Below are positions 32,194 through 40,917 of a stretch of DNA of 64,000 nucleotides, piece after piece. Location: the NCBI GenBank assembly GCA_045546135.1, contig JAZQCD010000016.1:1-64000 (forward strand). The letters are read 5' to 3'. This stretch comes from RUG13409 sp045546135. GTDB lineage: Bacteria; Bacillota; Clostridia; Peptostreptococcales; Anaerovoracaceae. A program made the position numbers and the translations under genes. Below the pieces are notes generated by a model, which was given only the letters and a program-made list of their open reading frames with translations, ran no database searches and was not told the DNA's origin. Each line of letters opens with the position of its first letter. Positions within the stretch are counted from its first letter, which is position 1.

Positions 32194-33441
32194 ATGCCTG
32201 AAAAAAAGCTTAATAAAAAATTTTGGATCGCAATGATAGTCTTCGGCCTAATGGGCCAGGTCGCATGGGTCGTTGAAAACATGTATTTCAACGTCTTCAT
32301 ATACAAGATGTTCCATGCGTCGCCTAAAGACATTTCTGCCATGGTCATGGCAAGCGCCGTAATGGCAGCCCTTACTACCATAGTCATGGGCGCTGTCTCA
32401 GATAAGGTCGGAAAGAGAAAGGCTTTCATGACTGCAGGATACATCATCTGGGGCATTTCCATCATAGCTTTTGCATATATAAAGAGCATAACTTTTACCA
32501 TAGTAATGGACTGCGTCATGACCTTCTTCGGATCTACTGCCAATGATGCAGCTTACAACGCATGGATAACGGACAGAGGCGACAGCACTAACAGAGGAAA
32601 GATCGAAGGTCTTAATTCCATGATGCCTCTTGTCTCCATACTTGTTGTATTCGGCGGTTTCATGAGTTTTAACCTTGATGAGCATTCATCCTGGGTCACC
32701 ATATATTACATCATAGGTATCGCAACCACGCTCATAGGAGTGCTCGGCTGCTTCCTCATAGAGGATGCGCCTGATCTTAAGGGTTCGGAATCATCTCTTG
32801 GGGATACGCTCCTTTACAGTTTCAGACCTTCTGTCTTCAAAGAAAACAAACTACTTTATCTGATACTTGCAGAATTTGCAGTATTCGGTATATCGATCCA
32901 GATATTCATGCCATATCTTCTCATATATTATGAAAAGACTTTAGGCATCAGCAATTATGTGCTTATCATGGCGCCTGCCATAATAATAGCGGCCATTGCT
33001 ACAGCATTTTACGGAAGAGTATTTGACAAGAACGGTTTCAGAGTCAGCATCAAACTTCCTGTTTTCATGCTCGCAATAGGATATATACTTCTTTACAAAC
33101 TCAGGAGCATAGTTCCTGTATTCATAGGATCGCTCTTCATGATGTCAGGATATCTCATGGGTATGTCAGTATTCGGAGCGCAGATAAGAGATCTTATACC
33201 GGAGAACAAATCGGGACGCTTCCAGGGTGTCAGGATATTGGGCCAGGTCTTTATACCGGGCCTCATAGGTCCTGCCATAGGAGCATCTGTATTAAAGGAT
33301 GCGCAGCTCATATACAACGATGACGGCACGACATCCTTCCTTCCGAATGAAAATATCTGGATAGCGGCTCTTTTCATACTTGTTCTTCTCATAGCCATGA
33401 TATGGATCAAGAACAAAAAAGACGATGCAAAGAAGGCGTGA
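32194..33441 (+). CDS. MFS transporter, SLC45/GPH-like
   Basis: 415 residues with about 12 transmembrane helices. The loop 2-3 motif DKVGKRKAF (about 69-77) is of the major facilitator type, and the early FNVFIYKMF plus the long second half resemble sugar:cation symporter-like MFS proteins. The substrate is not evident. The start is supported by GGAAGGGGG (about ten bases upstream). A single gene flanked by terminators. Confidence 0.82.
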   Translation: MPEKKLNKKFWIAMIVFGLMGQVAWVVENMYFNVFIYKMFHASPKDISAMVMASAVMAALTTIVMGAVSDKVGKRKAFMTAGYIIWGISIIAFAYIKSITFTIVMDCVMTFFGSTANDAAYNAWITDRGDSTNRGKIEGLNSMMPLVSILVVFGGFMSFNLDEHSSWVTIYYIIGIATTLIGVLGCFLIEDAPDLKGSESSLGDTLLYSFRPSVFKENKLLYLILAEFAVFGISIQIFMPYLLIYYEKTLGISNYVLIMAPAIIIAAIATAFYGRVFDKNGFRVSIKLPVFMLAIGYILLYKLRSIVPVFIGSLFMMSGYLMGMSVFGAQIRDLIPENKSGRFQGVRILGQVFIPGLIGPAIGASVLKDAQLIYNDDGTTSFLPNENIWIAALFILVLLIAMIWIKNKKDDAKKA

Positions 33442-33568
33442 CACTTAAGTTATGACTGTACTGCATGAGCAGAAAACATTTCGGCAGCATATACCAATAC
33501 ACAAGGAGATAGATGCAGAGACTTTAGATTGATCCTTGCCAGATATGGGAACCATAAAATTTATTGAG

Positions 33569-33595
33569 CAGCGCGAAATGAAGCGCTGTTTTTTT
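33569..33595 (+). terminator. Rho-independent terminator after MFS gene
   Basis: CAGCGC (33569-33574) pairs with GCGCTG (33583-33588), then seven T residues. The rest of the spacer 33442-33690 shows nothing further beyond an AT-rich promoter area near 33640-33660. Confidence 0.85.
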
Positions 33596-33690
33596 ATTTA
33601 CAAAGAATTCTTAAGATTTAATGAATAATCCTTAATTTTTGTAGTAATATATACACGTAGAAAGAGTGTAAAAAAGAAGGTATTTGCCTC

Positions 33691-34860
33691 ATGAAAGATA
33701 AAGAACACAGGAAATATCAAAGATTATTCAAAATAGCAAGGACTCTTGGCAAACCCATTGTCTGCGCTAAATATCATTACAGTTACCAGAGTTTCAAGGA
33801 TGTTGAAGGTCCATATCTTCTCCTTGCAAATCATACGACAGATATAGATTCTCCTTTCGTCGGCATAGCTTCAGGAAGGCAGATGTATTTCGTTGCAACA
33901 GAAAACCTCATAAGGATGCCGAAATTCGGCAAACTCATAAAGGATGTCTTTGCTCCCATAATCCATTACAAAGGAACCGTTGGAGTAAAGACCACAAAGG
34001 AGATACTGAAGCACTTAAGGAGCGGACACAGCGTAGGAATGTTCCCGGAAGGCAACAGGACTTTCAGCGGAAAGACACTTCCTATAGGAGAAGCTACAGG
34101 TAAGCTTGCGAGGATGTGCGGAGCTAAGCTTGTCACATTCCGTATAAGGGGCGGATATTTCACGTCTCCAAGATGGCACAAAAAAGACCGCGTGGGAAGA
34201 GTAAAGGGCGAAGTTGCAGGCGTATATACACACGAGCAGCTCATGGAGATGACGCCGGAAGAAGTAAACGATCTCATCGCAAGGGATCTTTATGTCGATG
34301 CTTATGCAGATCAGGCTAAGGATCCTGTTCCGTACAAGGGTGAGGACATAGCTGAAGCTTTGGAATCAGCCATCTTCCTTTGTCCTGAATGTGGCAAAAT
34401 AGGAGGTCTTCATTCTAAGGGAGACAGATTCTTCTGCGACTGCGGATTCGAGTCTGTCATGGATGAGTACGGATACCTTACCGATGAAAAGGGGATCAAA
34501 AGGACAGTAACAGAACTTGACGAAGCTCAAAAGGAATACATAGCAAAACTGCTGGAGAATGACGGAGATGAAGAACTTTTTTCTGATGAAGTCTCAGAGG
34601 AGATAGTAGGAGAAGATCACGAGATAGAAAAGATAACTCCTGTAAGATTCAGAGCATTCAAAGACAGGTATGTGATAAACGACAGAGTCATGAATTTTGA
34701 TGATATAGAGGCTATAGCCATAAATCAGAGGAATCTTCTAATGATCCATGTAAGAGGTGAAAAACCCCATTATCAATACAGAGGTCCCATAAGTTTCAAC
34801 GCTCTAAAGTATCTCTACCTTTTCAGAGATGTAAAAGGCAGCGTTACAGGACTACTTTGA
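33691..34860 (+). CDS. PlsC-type acyltransferase fused to a zinc-knuckle and PH-like C-terminal region
   Basis: 389 residues. The N-terminal 200 residues hold the lysophospholipid acyltransferase motifs NHTTDIDSPF (HxxxxD, about 47) and MFPEGNRTFSG (about 116), so it probably acylates a glycerophosphate or related lipid at the membrane. After residue 225 comes CPECGKIGGL...FFCDCGFES, a four-Cys knuckle, and then a beta-rich segment (about 310-385) resembling a PH/GRAM-like fold. The ordinary PlsC stops near 240 residues, so the extension is unusual. Confidence 0.83.
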   Translation: MKDKEHRKYQRLFKIARTLGKPIVCAKYHYSYQSFKDVEGPYLLLANHTTDIDSPFVGIASGRQMYFVATENLIRMPKFGKLIKDVFAPIIHYKGTVGVKTTKEILKHLRSGHSVGMFPEGNRTFSGKTLPIGEATGKLARMCGAKLVTFRIRGGYFTSPRWHKKDRVGRVKGEVAGVYTHEQLMEMTPEEVNDLIARDLYVDAYADQAKDPVPYKGEDIAEALESAIFLCPECGKIGGLHSKGDRFFCDCGFESVMDEYGYLTDEKGIKRTVTELDEAQKEYIAKLLENDGDEELFSDEVSEEIVGEDHEIEKITPVRFRAFKDRYVINDRVMNFDDIEAIAINQRNLLMIHVRGEKPHYQYRGPISFNALKYLYLFRDVKGSVTGLL

Positions 34861-34878
34861 TATTGTTGATTCTTTTCC

Positions 34879-34906
34879 TTGCAAATGTAAATATATATGA
34901 TACAAT
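34879..34906 (+). promoter_or_regulatory. Promoter of the FTR-like / thioredoxin pair
   Basis: TTGCAA (34879-34884), 16-base spacer, TACAAT (34901-34906); AAGGAG precedes the ATG at 34950. Confidence 0.6.
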
Positions 34907-34949
34907 ATGATTTGATAAAATATATTTGAGGCATGAGAAGGAGACAGTA

Positions 34950-35147
34950 ATGAAAGTCAGATACAATACAGATGAAGAGATCGTAAAGAACATCAAGGAA
35001 GGTCTCGAAAGAACAGGCGGATATTGCCCCTGCAGAAGAGAAAGAACAGAAGACACAAAGTGCATGTGCAAGGAATTCAGAGATCAGATCAAGGATCCTG
35101 ATTTCGAAGGACTTTGCCACTGCATGCTGTATTACAAGGAGAAATAA
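34950..35147 (+). CDS. Short ferredoxin-thioredoxin reductase catalytic-like protein
   Basis: 65 residues. The six cysteines fall as CPC-x9-CMC-x15-CHC (GYCPCRRER, KCMCKEF, LCHCMLYY), the arrangement of the catalytic beta subunit of ferredoxin:thioredoxin reductase, which holds a 4Fe-4S cluster beside a redox disulfide. Plant and cyanobacterial subunits are nearly twice as long and need a variable subunit, which is absent here. The thioredoxin gene starts two bases after the stop, a strong hint of a functional pair. The upstream in-frame ATG at 34926 lacks a ribosome binding site. Confidence 0.85.
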   Translation: MKVRYNTDEEIVKNIKEGLERTGGYCPCRRERTEDTKCMCKEFRDQIKDPDFEGLCHCMLYYKEK

Positions 35148-35149
35148 AA

Positions 35150-35464
35150 ATGAAAGAGATCACATTAACCAATGACAATTTCAAGGAAGCTGTCCTTGAA
35201 GAAACAAAACCGGTGCTCGTAGATTTCTGGGCAACGTGGTGCGGTCCCTGCAAGATGCAGGCACCTGTACTCGAAGAGCTCGCAGCAGAAAGAGATGATT
35301 TCGTCATCGGAAAAGTAAATGTAGACGATGAGTCCGATCTTGCAAACGCATTCCAGATCGACATGATCCCTACTCTTATCGTTTTCAAGGGCGGAGTTGC
35401 AGTAAGTTCTGCAGTAGGATTCCAATCAAAAGAAAAACTCCTCGAGATGATCGAAGCTCAGTAA
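35150..35464 (+). CDS. trxA: Thioredoxin
   Basis: 104 residues, single domain with the active site FWATWCGPCK (about 25-34) and the cis-proline in DMIPTLIVFK. It reduces protein disulfides in the cytoplasm. AAGGAG eight or nine bases upstream fixes the start; an upstream ATG at 35114 falls inside the FTR-like gene. The likely electron donor is the FTR-like protein encoded immediately before it. Confidence 0.96.
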   Translation: MKEITLTNDNFKEAVLEETKPVLVDFWATWCGPCKMQAPVLEELAAERDDFVIGKVNVDDESDLANAFQIDMIPTLIVFKGGVAVSSAVGFQSKEKLLEMIEAQ

Positions 35465-35485
35465 TAAAAAAGGAATATCCATGAT

Positions 35486-35510
35486 CCGAAGCACAGCTTC
35501 GGGTCTTTTT
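35486..35510 (+). terminator. Rho-independent terminator after trxA
   Basis: CCGAAGC (35486-35492) pairs with GCTTCGG (35496-35502), then GTC and six T residues. Confidence 0.85.
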
Positions 35511-35563
35511 TGTTTCTTTTTTCATGATAATCTGATACCATATCTTTTCGGAAAGGAAAACCC

Positions 35564-36781
35564 TTGAATATGGTTATGAAGGAAAGTACAAAAAGATCAC
35601 TTACAGGAGCTTTGGTCATGACACTTTTGTCAGGCCTTCTTGTTTTTGTCATAGCTTTTTTTACTACTCCCATGTGCATAGTCATAAACGGAGATGAAGA
35701 GATAGAAGTAGAGTGCGGAGATACATTTGAAGACCCGGGAGCTTATGTCAGGTTTGGCCTTGGCGAAATAGCTTCCGAGGGCAATGTAGACACATCAAAG
35801 CTTGGGGAATATGAAATATGGTATTCCTTTATAACCGAAAAAGTCAAAAGGACAGTCAGAGTCATCGACACTACAAGGCCGGAGATACATATTGAAGGTA
35901 CTGCAACTTTGTCCATAGCAAAGGGAGATACCTATGTAGAGCAGGGCTTCAGCGCCTGGGATATAGCTGACGGAGACCTTACAGACAAGGTATGGACCGA
36001 AACAGATCTTGATACTTCGGTCCCCGGCGAATATCACATCTCATATTATGTGAGCGACAGTTCCGGCAACACTACAAGAGAAAGAAGAAAGGTCAGCGTG
36101 ACTGAAGGCGGTCCCCTGACCATGGATATGGTCCACTTCGATCTTGACCCGTATTATCCTGATGTGATCTGCAAAGAGACGCCCTATGATGAAGAAAAAT
36201 ACAAAAAAACAGTATTTTTCGGAGATTCTTTCATAGGATATATGGCAGCCTACAGGGTAGGCATTGCTGAGAATCTCTGGTCAAAGGGCGGCATGATACC
36301 TACAGAAGTCTACACAAGGGCTCTTGATATAGGTATAACCAAGACCTCATATACTTTCCCTCAGCTCATGGATAAATATCATCCGGAGACTGTCATAATA
36401 CTCCTTGGCAATCAGGTATCAGCCTACTGGACCCATGACTATTTCAGAAGCGTCATGGATGGTATATACGGTGGTATCAAGGCGAAATATCCGGATACCA
36501 ATATAGTGATCATGTCACTTTGCCCCTTCAGCGTTGAAGGAGATGCGGTGAATAAGTCACAAAGAGGTTTTTACAGGAACGACAGAGTAAACAAGATAAA
36601 CGCTGTTTACTGCGAAATATGCAGGAAATACGGTCTTAAGTTCATGAATGTTGCAGAGGTACTAAAGGATCCTTCCAACGGTTACTGCAGAAAGGATCTG
36701 GTGGGACCTGACTATTTTCACCTGAATATGGTCGGCTTTTATGAACTGCTAGATTATGTTCAGCATCATATGGATTGGTAG
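35564..36781 (+). CDS. Membrane-anchored SGNH/GDSL hydrolase with two Ig-like domains
   Basis: 405 residues. An N-terminal membrane helix (about 13-34) is followed by two bacterial Ig-like domains of the DUF5011 type (about 40-100, 105-182; GDTFEDPGAYV and GDTYVEQGFSA are equivalent positions) and an SGNH hydrolase domain with GDSFIGY (block I), LLGNQV (Asn) and DYFHLN (Asp/His). It would deacylate a cell-wall or surface polymer. TTG 35564 has AAAGGA six bases upstream; ATG 35570 is the alternative. mazG follows 12 bases later. Confidence 0.82.
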   Translation: MNMVMKESTKRSLTGALVMTLLSGLLVFVIAFFTTPMCIVINGDEEIEVECGDTFEDPGAYVRFGLGEIASEGNVDTSKLGEYEIWYSFITEKVKRTVRVIDTTRPEIHIEGTATLSIAKGDTYVEQGFSAWDIADGDLTDKVWTETDLDTSVPGEYHISYYVSDSSGNTTRERRKVSVTEGGPLTMDMVHFDLDPYYPDVICKETPYDEEKYKKTVFFGDSFIGYMAAYRVGIAENLWSKGGMIPTEVYTRALDIGITKTSYTFPQLMDKYHPETVIILLGNQVSAYWTHDYFRSVMDGIYGGIKAKYPDTNIVIMSLCPFSVEGDAVNKSQRGFYRNDRVNKINAVYCEICRKYGLKFMNVAEVLKDPSNGYCRKDLVGPDYFHLNMVGFYELLDYVQHHMDW

Positions 36782-36793
36782 AAAGGTATATCT

Positions 36794-37282
36794 ATGGCAC
36801 AGATAGATGAATTCAAAGAAGTCATAAAAAGATTAAGAGCAAAGGACGGATGTCCCTGGGACAAAGAGCAGACTCACAGCTCCCTAAAGGGCGATATCAT
36901 GGAGGAAGCAGCTGAGGTCATATGCGGCATAAACGTATATGAAGAGACAGGAGATCCTTCAAGCATGATGGATGAGCTTGGAGACCTTCTTCTTCAGGTG
37001 GTCATGGAAAGCGAAATAGCTTCTGAAGAAGGACTCTTTGACTTTGAAGATGTTGCAAGGAACGTAAAAGAAAAGATGATAAGAAGGCACCCTCACGTGT
37101 TCGGTGATGTGAAGGCCGATACTACAGAGGAAGTGCTGAAGAACTGGGCAGAGATCAAAAAGGATGAGAAGTCGGGAAAAGAGTGGATGGATGAAAAGAT
37201 ACCTGAAGCATTTGATGAAGCAATAGAACTTCTCAAAAAAGCAAAGGAAAAGAAACTAAAGAAGCTGGCAAAAAAAGACTGA
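36794..37282 (+). CDS. mazG: MazG-type nucleoside triphosphate pyrophosphohydrolase
   Basis: 162 residues, a single MazG domain (E. coli MazG is a tandem repeat of about 263). Family motifs are LRAKDGCPWDKEQTHSSLK, the metal-binding EEAAEV and DELGDLLLQVV. It hydrolyses NTPs to NMPs and PPi, as housecleaning or alarmone-related activity. The C terminus is Lys-rich (KKAKEKKLKKLAKKD). AAAGG precedes the ATG. Confidence 0.92.
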   Translation: MAQIDEFKEVIKRLRAKDGCPWDKEQTHSSLKGDIMEEAAEVICGINVYEETGDPSSMMDELGDLLLQVVMESEIASEEGLFDFEDVARNVKEKMIRRHPHVFGDVKADTTEEVLKNWAEIKKDEKSGKEWMDEKIPEAFDEAIELLKKAKEKKLKKLAKKD

Positions 37283-37364
37283 TGTTTAAGTACTTGCCTT
37301 TCTTTGCTTTAGGTGGTTAAATGTTTAGAGCAAAAATATTTCGATATACCTATGGGAGAAACTA

Positions 37365-37784
37365 ATGAAAACTGTAAACGAACATCTATATATAGGCGGT
37401 GAAAAGCCATCTGCAGACGCATGGCTCGAGGATGCTAAAAAGGGTGAGAATGCAGGCCAGGTAGGCATGTATCTCATACACAACGGAGTAGTCAGAGAGA
37501 CTGCAAAAAAGGAGATCTATTCTCCCGGATCTGAAGACAGGACCGTCACGGGAATGGAATTCTCTGCTGACGAGAAAAAAGTTCAGGATGCCATCCATAT
37601 GGCTCTTGGCCTCAAAGGAGTTTACGCTGTGAAGGTATGGCTTGCTGACGGCAGGCTTGAAAAGGGGGACAACATCATGCAGGTCCTCATCGGGGCAGAC
37701 TGCAGACCTAACTGCCTCGATGCGCTGACAAAGCTTGTTGGGACCATCAAGAACGAATGCGTAAAAGAACTGGAGATAATGTAA
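37365..37784 (+). CDS. MoaE-like molybdopterin synthase large subunit homologue
   Basis: 139 residues. It aligns in outline with MoaE: a hydrophobic strand before GVVRETAK, the segment VKVWLADGRLEKGDNIMQVLIG (corresponding to the HRxGxLxxGExxVxV region), and a final helix KLVGTIKNECVKELEI. The canonical catalytic Lys segment of MoaE (PIWKKE) is not present in that form. No MoaD gene is in the window. Position directly before moaC (TAATG overlap) supports a role in cofactor synthesis. GGGAG precedes the start. Confidence 0.72.
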   Translation: MKTVNEHLYIGGEKPSADAWLEDAKKGENAGQVGMYLIHNGVVRETAKKEIYSPGSEDRTVTGMEFSADEKKVQDAIHMALGLKGVYAVKVWLADGRLEKGDNIMQVLIGADCRPNCLDALTKLVGTIKNECVKELEIM

Positions 37785-38257
37785 TGGAATTTACTCACAT
37801 AGATGAAAAGGGAATGCCCACCATGGTCAATGTGGGTGAAAAGCCCGAGACCTTAAGGACCGCAAGAGCGGGAGGAAAGGTCTTTGTAAACAAGGATACT
37901 TTTGGACTCATAAAGTCCGGAGGAACGAAAAAAGGCGATGTCCTCTCTGTCGCAAAACTTGCAGGCATCATGGGTGCAAAAAAGACATCAGAGCTCATTC
38001 CTCTTTGTCACCCCATTTTTGTGGACGGCATAGACATGGAGCTTAGGCTCAATGAAGAAGAACTCTGCGTAGAGATAGAAGCAGAAGTCTCTATAACGGC
38101 CAAGACAGGTGTTGAGATGGAAGCCATGACAGCGGTTTCTGTTGCGGCTCTTACGGTCTACGACATGTGCAAGGCTGTACAAAGAGACGTAAGGATATCT
38201 GATATACATCTTCTTAAGAAGACGGGCGGAGTTCACGGAGATTACGAAGCAAAGTAA
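37784..38257 (+). CDS. moaC: Cyclic pyranopterin monophosphate synthase
   Basis: 157 residues. MoaC converts the MoaA product 3',8-cyclo-GTP to cPMP. The conserved KTSELIPLCHPI (about 66-77), TGVEMEAMTAVSVAALTVYD and the C-terminal DIHLLKKTGG (catalytic Lys region) are all present. The start overlaps the preceding stop (TAATG); the ATG at 37757 is inside the previous gene. Confidence 0.96.
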   Translation: MEFTHIDEKGMPTMVNVGEKPETLRTARAGGKVFVNKDTFGLIKSGGTKKGDVLSVAKLAGIMGAKKTSELIPLCHPIFVDGIDMELRLNEEELCVEIEAEVSITAKTGVEMEAMTAVSVAALTVYDMCKAVQRDVRISDIHLLKKTGGVHGDYEAK

Positions 38258-38268
38258 AGGAGAAAATC

Positions 38269-38760
38269 ATGTTTAAAGCAGCAGTCATAACAGTATCTGA
38301 TTCATGCAGCAAGGGACTTGCAGAGGATAAGAGCGGTCCTACTCTTGTTTCCATGCTCAAAGAAGCAGGATGGGACGTAGTCTTTACGGACATTGTCCCG
38401 GACGAGATAGAAGACATTGAAAGAGTACTCATTCATTGCGCTGAGACCATAAGAGTTCAGCTTTGCGTAACTACAGGCGGAACAGGTTTTGCAAAAAGGG
38501 ATGTTACTCCTGAAGCTACAAAACTGGTCATCGAAAAGGAGACTCCGGGAATACCTGAGGCCATGAGAGCAGAGTCAATGAAGATCACGCCAAAGGGATG
38601 CCTCTCAAGAGAAGCAGCAGGAATAAGGGGAGAGACTCTCATAGTCAACTGCCCAGGTTCTGTAAAGGCATGCAAGGAAACTTTAGGAGCAGTTCTTCCT
38701 GCTCTTGAGCATGGCGTAGAAATGATGATGTCTTCCGGATCTGCAAACTGCGGTAGATAA
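38269..38760 (+). CDS. mogA: MogA/MoaB-family molybdopterin adenylyltransferase
   Basis: 163 residues, the MPT-binding domain alone. Motifs are VITVSDSCSKG, the substrate loop TTGGTGFAKRDVTPEAT and NCPGSVKACKE. It adenylylates molybdopterin before metal insertion. AAAGGAG precedes the ATG; spacing to its neighbours is 11 and 13 bases. MoaB and MogA cannot be separated from the sequence alone. Confidence 0.93.
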   Translation: MFKAAVITVSDSCSKGLAEDKSGPTLVSMLKEAGWDVVFTDIVPDEIEDIERVLIHCAETIRVQLCVTTGGTGFAKRDVTPEATKLVIEKETPGIPEAMRAESMKITPKGCLSREAAGIRGETLIVNCPGSVKACKETLGAVLPALEHGVEMMMSSGSANCGR

Positions 38761-38773
38761 GGAGCATCGTTTA

Positions 38774-39727
38774 ATGAAAGATTCTTTCGGAAGAGAAATA
38801 TCATATTTGAGGATATCCCTTACTGATAAGTGCAATCTCAGGTGCAGATACTGCATGCCCGAAGAAGGCGTGTGCCTTAAAAGCCATGAGGAGATGCTTA
38901 CAGAAGACGAGTTCGTTCAGGCAGCAGAAGCAGCTGCTGAGCTTGGCGTAAAGAAGATAAGGCTAACAGGCGGCGAACCTCTTGTAAAGAAGAGCGTCGT
39001 TGCCATAACTGCAAGGATAGCAAAGATCCCCGGTATAGAAGACATAGCCTTTACGACCAACGGACTTCTTCTTCCAAAGCTGGGAAAAAGCCTTGTTGCA
39101 GCAGGCGCTACAAGGGTCAATCTGTCCATCGATACTCTGAATAAAGAGAAGTATGAATTCATCTCAAGAAGGCCTGCGCCGAACGACCTTCTCATAGGAC
39201 TAAAGGCTGCCATTGATGCAGGTTTTAAGAAGATCAAGATCAATGCAGTCCTTGTGGGCGGTGTCAATGATGATGAGATAGAAGATCTTGCAAAGCTTAC
39301 TCTTCAGTATCCTGTGGATGTGAGATTCATAGAGCTCATGCCCATGTATGATTCAGGAGATTTCGGACCTTCAGCATATCTTAATTCTGATATTGTCCTT
39401 GAAAAACTTCCGTATCTTGTTCCTATAGAAGACGACGGCAGCGTAGCAAAGAGGTACAGACTCCCGGGTGCCATGGGCGAAATAGGCCTCATATCTGCTG
39501 TTTCAAAGAGTTTTTGCGCTACATGTAACCGCATAAGGCTCACTGCAGACGGAAAGCTGAAACCCTGCCTTCACTCATCTCAGGAAATAAACATAAAAGG
39601 CCTTGATAAAGAGGGCATGAAAGAAAAAATGAAGGAAGCCATAATGGCTAAACCTCACTGCCATCCGGACCTTTCCTATGAGCACAGATCCGGTGCTGAA
39701 AGGAATATGAACCAGATAGGCGGCTGA
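38774..39727 (+). CDS. moaA: GTP 3',8-cyclase
   Basis: 317 residues. A radical SAM enzyme that begins molybdenum cofactor synthesis. The SAM cluster motif is CNLRCRYC (about 17-24); a second cluster is bound by CATCNRIRLTADGKLKPCL near residues 245-263; the protein ends with the essential Gly-Gly (MNQIGG). Spacing and AAGGAG support co-transcription with moaE-like, moaC and mogA. Confidence 0.96.
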   Translation: MKDSFGREISYLRISLTDKCNLRCRYCMPEEGVCLKSHEEMLTEDEFVQAAEAAAELGVKKIRLTGGEPLVKKSVVAITARIAKIPGIEDIAFTTNGLLLPKLGKSLVAAGATRVNLSIDTLNKEKYEFISRRPAPNDLLIGLKAAIDAGFKKIKINAVLVGGVNDDEIEDLAKLTLQYPVDVRFIELMPMYDSGDFGPSAYLNSDIVLEKLPYLVPIEDDGSVAKRYRLPGAMGEIGLISAVSKSFCATCNRIRLTADGKLKPCLHSSQEINIKGLDKEGMKEKMKEAIMAKPHCHPDLSYEHRSGAERNMNQIGG

Positions 39728-39746
39728 TAATATCAATGAAACAGAA

Positions 39747-39788
39747 CCCCTTTCACAAGAGTAAAAACTCTGATGAAAGGGGTTTTTC
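39747..39788 (+). terminator. Terminator after moaA
   Basis: CCCCTTTCA (39747-39755) pairs with TGAAAGGGG (39774-39782) around an inner AGAG/CTCT helix, followed by five T residues. It lies between convergent moaA and azlD. Confidence 0.85.
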
Positions 39789-39811
39789 TCTGGTCTTTTT
39801 CAGCAAGAACT

Positions 39812-40141
39812 CTAGACGAATACAAGCTGCACAAGGAGCATATAGACTGCAGTTCCTATGAATATGCTGAGAAGAGTATTCCTTTTCCAAATATGAGCGA
39901 GTATAACTATGATCGATGCTATCAGTTCAGGAAGGAAAGCTCCTGCTGATGAGAATGATACATCCTTAAGGCAGAATATAACGAGCATACCCATTACTGC
40001 AGGAGGCAGCATCTTCCCCAGTTTTTCGATCATTGGAGGAGTCTTTTTGCTCGATGTGAAAATGAGGAAGGGTATGACCCTTATGACTGCAGTGACTGCT
40101 GCTGAAATGAGGATGGCAAGGAGTGCTGTTTTTTCGTTCAT
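39812..40141 (-). CDS. azlD: AzlD-family branched-chain amino acid exporter subunit
   Basis: 109 residues with four hydrophobic helices, the typical AzlD size; motifs include ALLAILISAAVTAVIRVIPF at the N terminus and MLPPAVMGMLVIFCL. With AzlC it exports branched-chain amino acids or analogues. Its ATG overlaps the azlC stop (40138-40141, ATGA). Confidence 0.9.
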   Translation of the reverse strand: MNEKTALLAILISAAVTAVIRVIPFLIFTSSKKTPPMIEKLGKMLPPAVMGMLVIFCLKDVSFSSAGAFLPELIASIIVILAHIWKRNTLLSIFIGTAVYMLLVQLVFV

Positions 40142-40881
40142 GGCTTTGCCTCCTTTTCATTTTTGACCAAACCATCTTCAGGGTCTTGATCTGTCTTTGC
40201 TTCTTCCTTTGGTTTTAAAAATGAAAGGACCAGCGCTATCAAGACCATTGCAGGAATGAGAAAGTCATCTTTTCCGAATATCACAAGGCATAAAGCGGCA
40301 CTTGCAAGACCTGTGATCGCAGGTCTTTTGTCCTTATTATCCATCCATTGCTGTGTAAAGACTGATATGAAAAGCGCTGTCAATACAAAATCTATGCCCT
40401 TAGTATCGAAGGGAAGTATGTTTCCTATAAGCCCTCCTATGACGCATCCTGCTATCCAATATGAGTGATTCATAAGGGAAAGGAAAAAAGCATAGGTATG
40501 GAAATCTTCTTTAGACATGTCCTCATGACCGGAACATACGAGTGAATAGGTCTCATCTGTAAGAGCAAGCATGAGGTAAGGCTTTTTTGCTCCTGCTTCG
40601 CTGTATTTGCCTGCCATGGATATGCCGTAAAAAAGGTGCCTTAAGTTAACAAGAAGGGTAGTCACTGCAACAGTAAGCAGCGATGCGCCTCCTGCCATGA
40701 GGGGGATCATAGCATATTGCATGGATCCTGCAAAAATGAGAAGAGCCATGATGAATGCCCAGAAGGCTCCATACCCTATATCTTTTAAGAGCACGCCAAA
40801 ACCTATCCCAAGGAGCAGATAACCGCTTAGGACAGGTATGGATGATACGAAAGTTTCTTTTAATATCTCTTTTTTAGTCAT
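40138..40881 (-). CDS. azlC: AzlC-family branched-chain amino acid exporter
   Basis: 247 residues with about seven helices (LSGYLLLGIGFGVLL, FAGSMQYAMIPLM, VNLRHLFYGIS: the last two are family signatures). An acidic/Lys-rich tail follows the final helix. The start is placed at MTKKEILKETFV; a GTG at 40917 lies in the promoter and inside iclR. No usable ribosome binding site is present: AGGGG ends one base before the ATG. Either it is coupled to iclR (stop seven bases upstream) or it is read from a leaderless mRNA. Confidence 0.9.
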   Translation of the reverse strand: MTKKEILKETFVSSIPVLSGYLLLGIGFGVLLKDIGYGAFWAFIMALLIFAGSMQYAMIPLMAGGASLLTVAVTTLLVNLRHLFYGISMAGKYSEAGAKKPYLMLALTDETYSLVCSGHEDMSKEDFHTYAFFLSLMNHSYWIAGCVIGGLIGNILPFDTKGIDFVLTALFISVFTQQWMDNKDKRPAITGLASAALCLVIFGKDDFLIPAMVLIALVLSFLKPKEEAKTDQDPEDGLVKNEKEAKP

Positions 40882-40887
40882 GCCCCT

Positions 40888-40917
40888 ATTATACCATCTC
40901 TTTTTTTCTGTGACCAA
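40888..40917 (-). promoter_or_regulatory. Possible internal promoter for azlC-azlD
   Basis: Minus strand: TTGGTC (40917-40912), 18-base spacer, TATAAT (40893-40888), the latter formed by the last codon and stop of iclR. Transcription would start at about the azlC ATG. Confidence 0.45.

Noticed and set aside
37283..37364. Molybdenum cofactor riboswitch before the moaE-like gene
   Set aside because: The spacer is only 82 bases and none of the aptamer's conserved blocks can be found.
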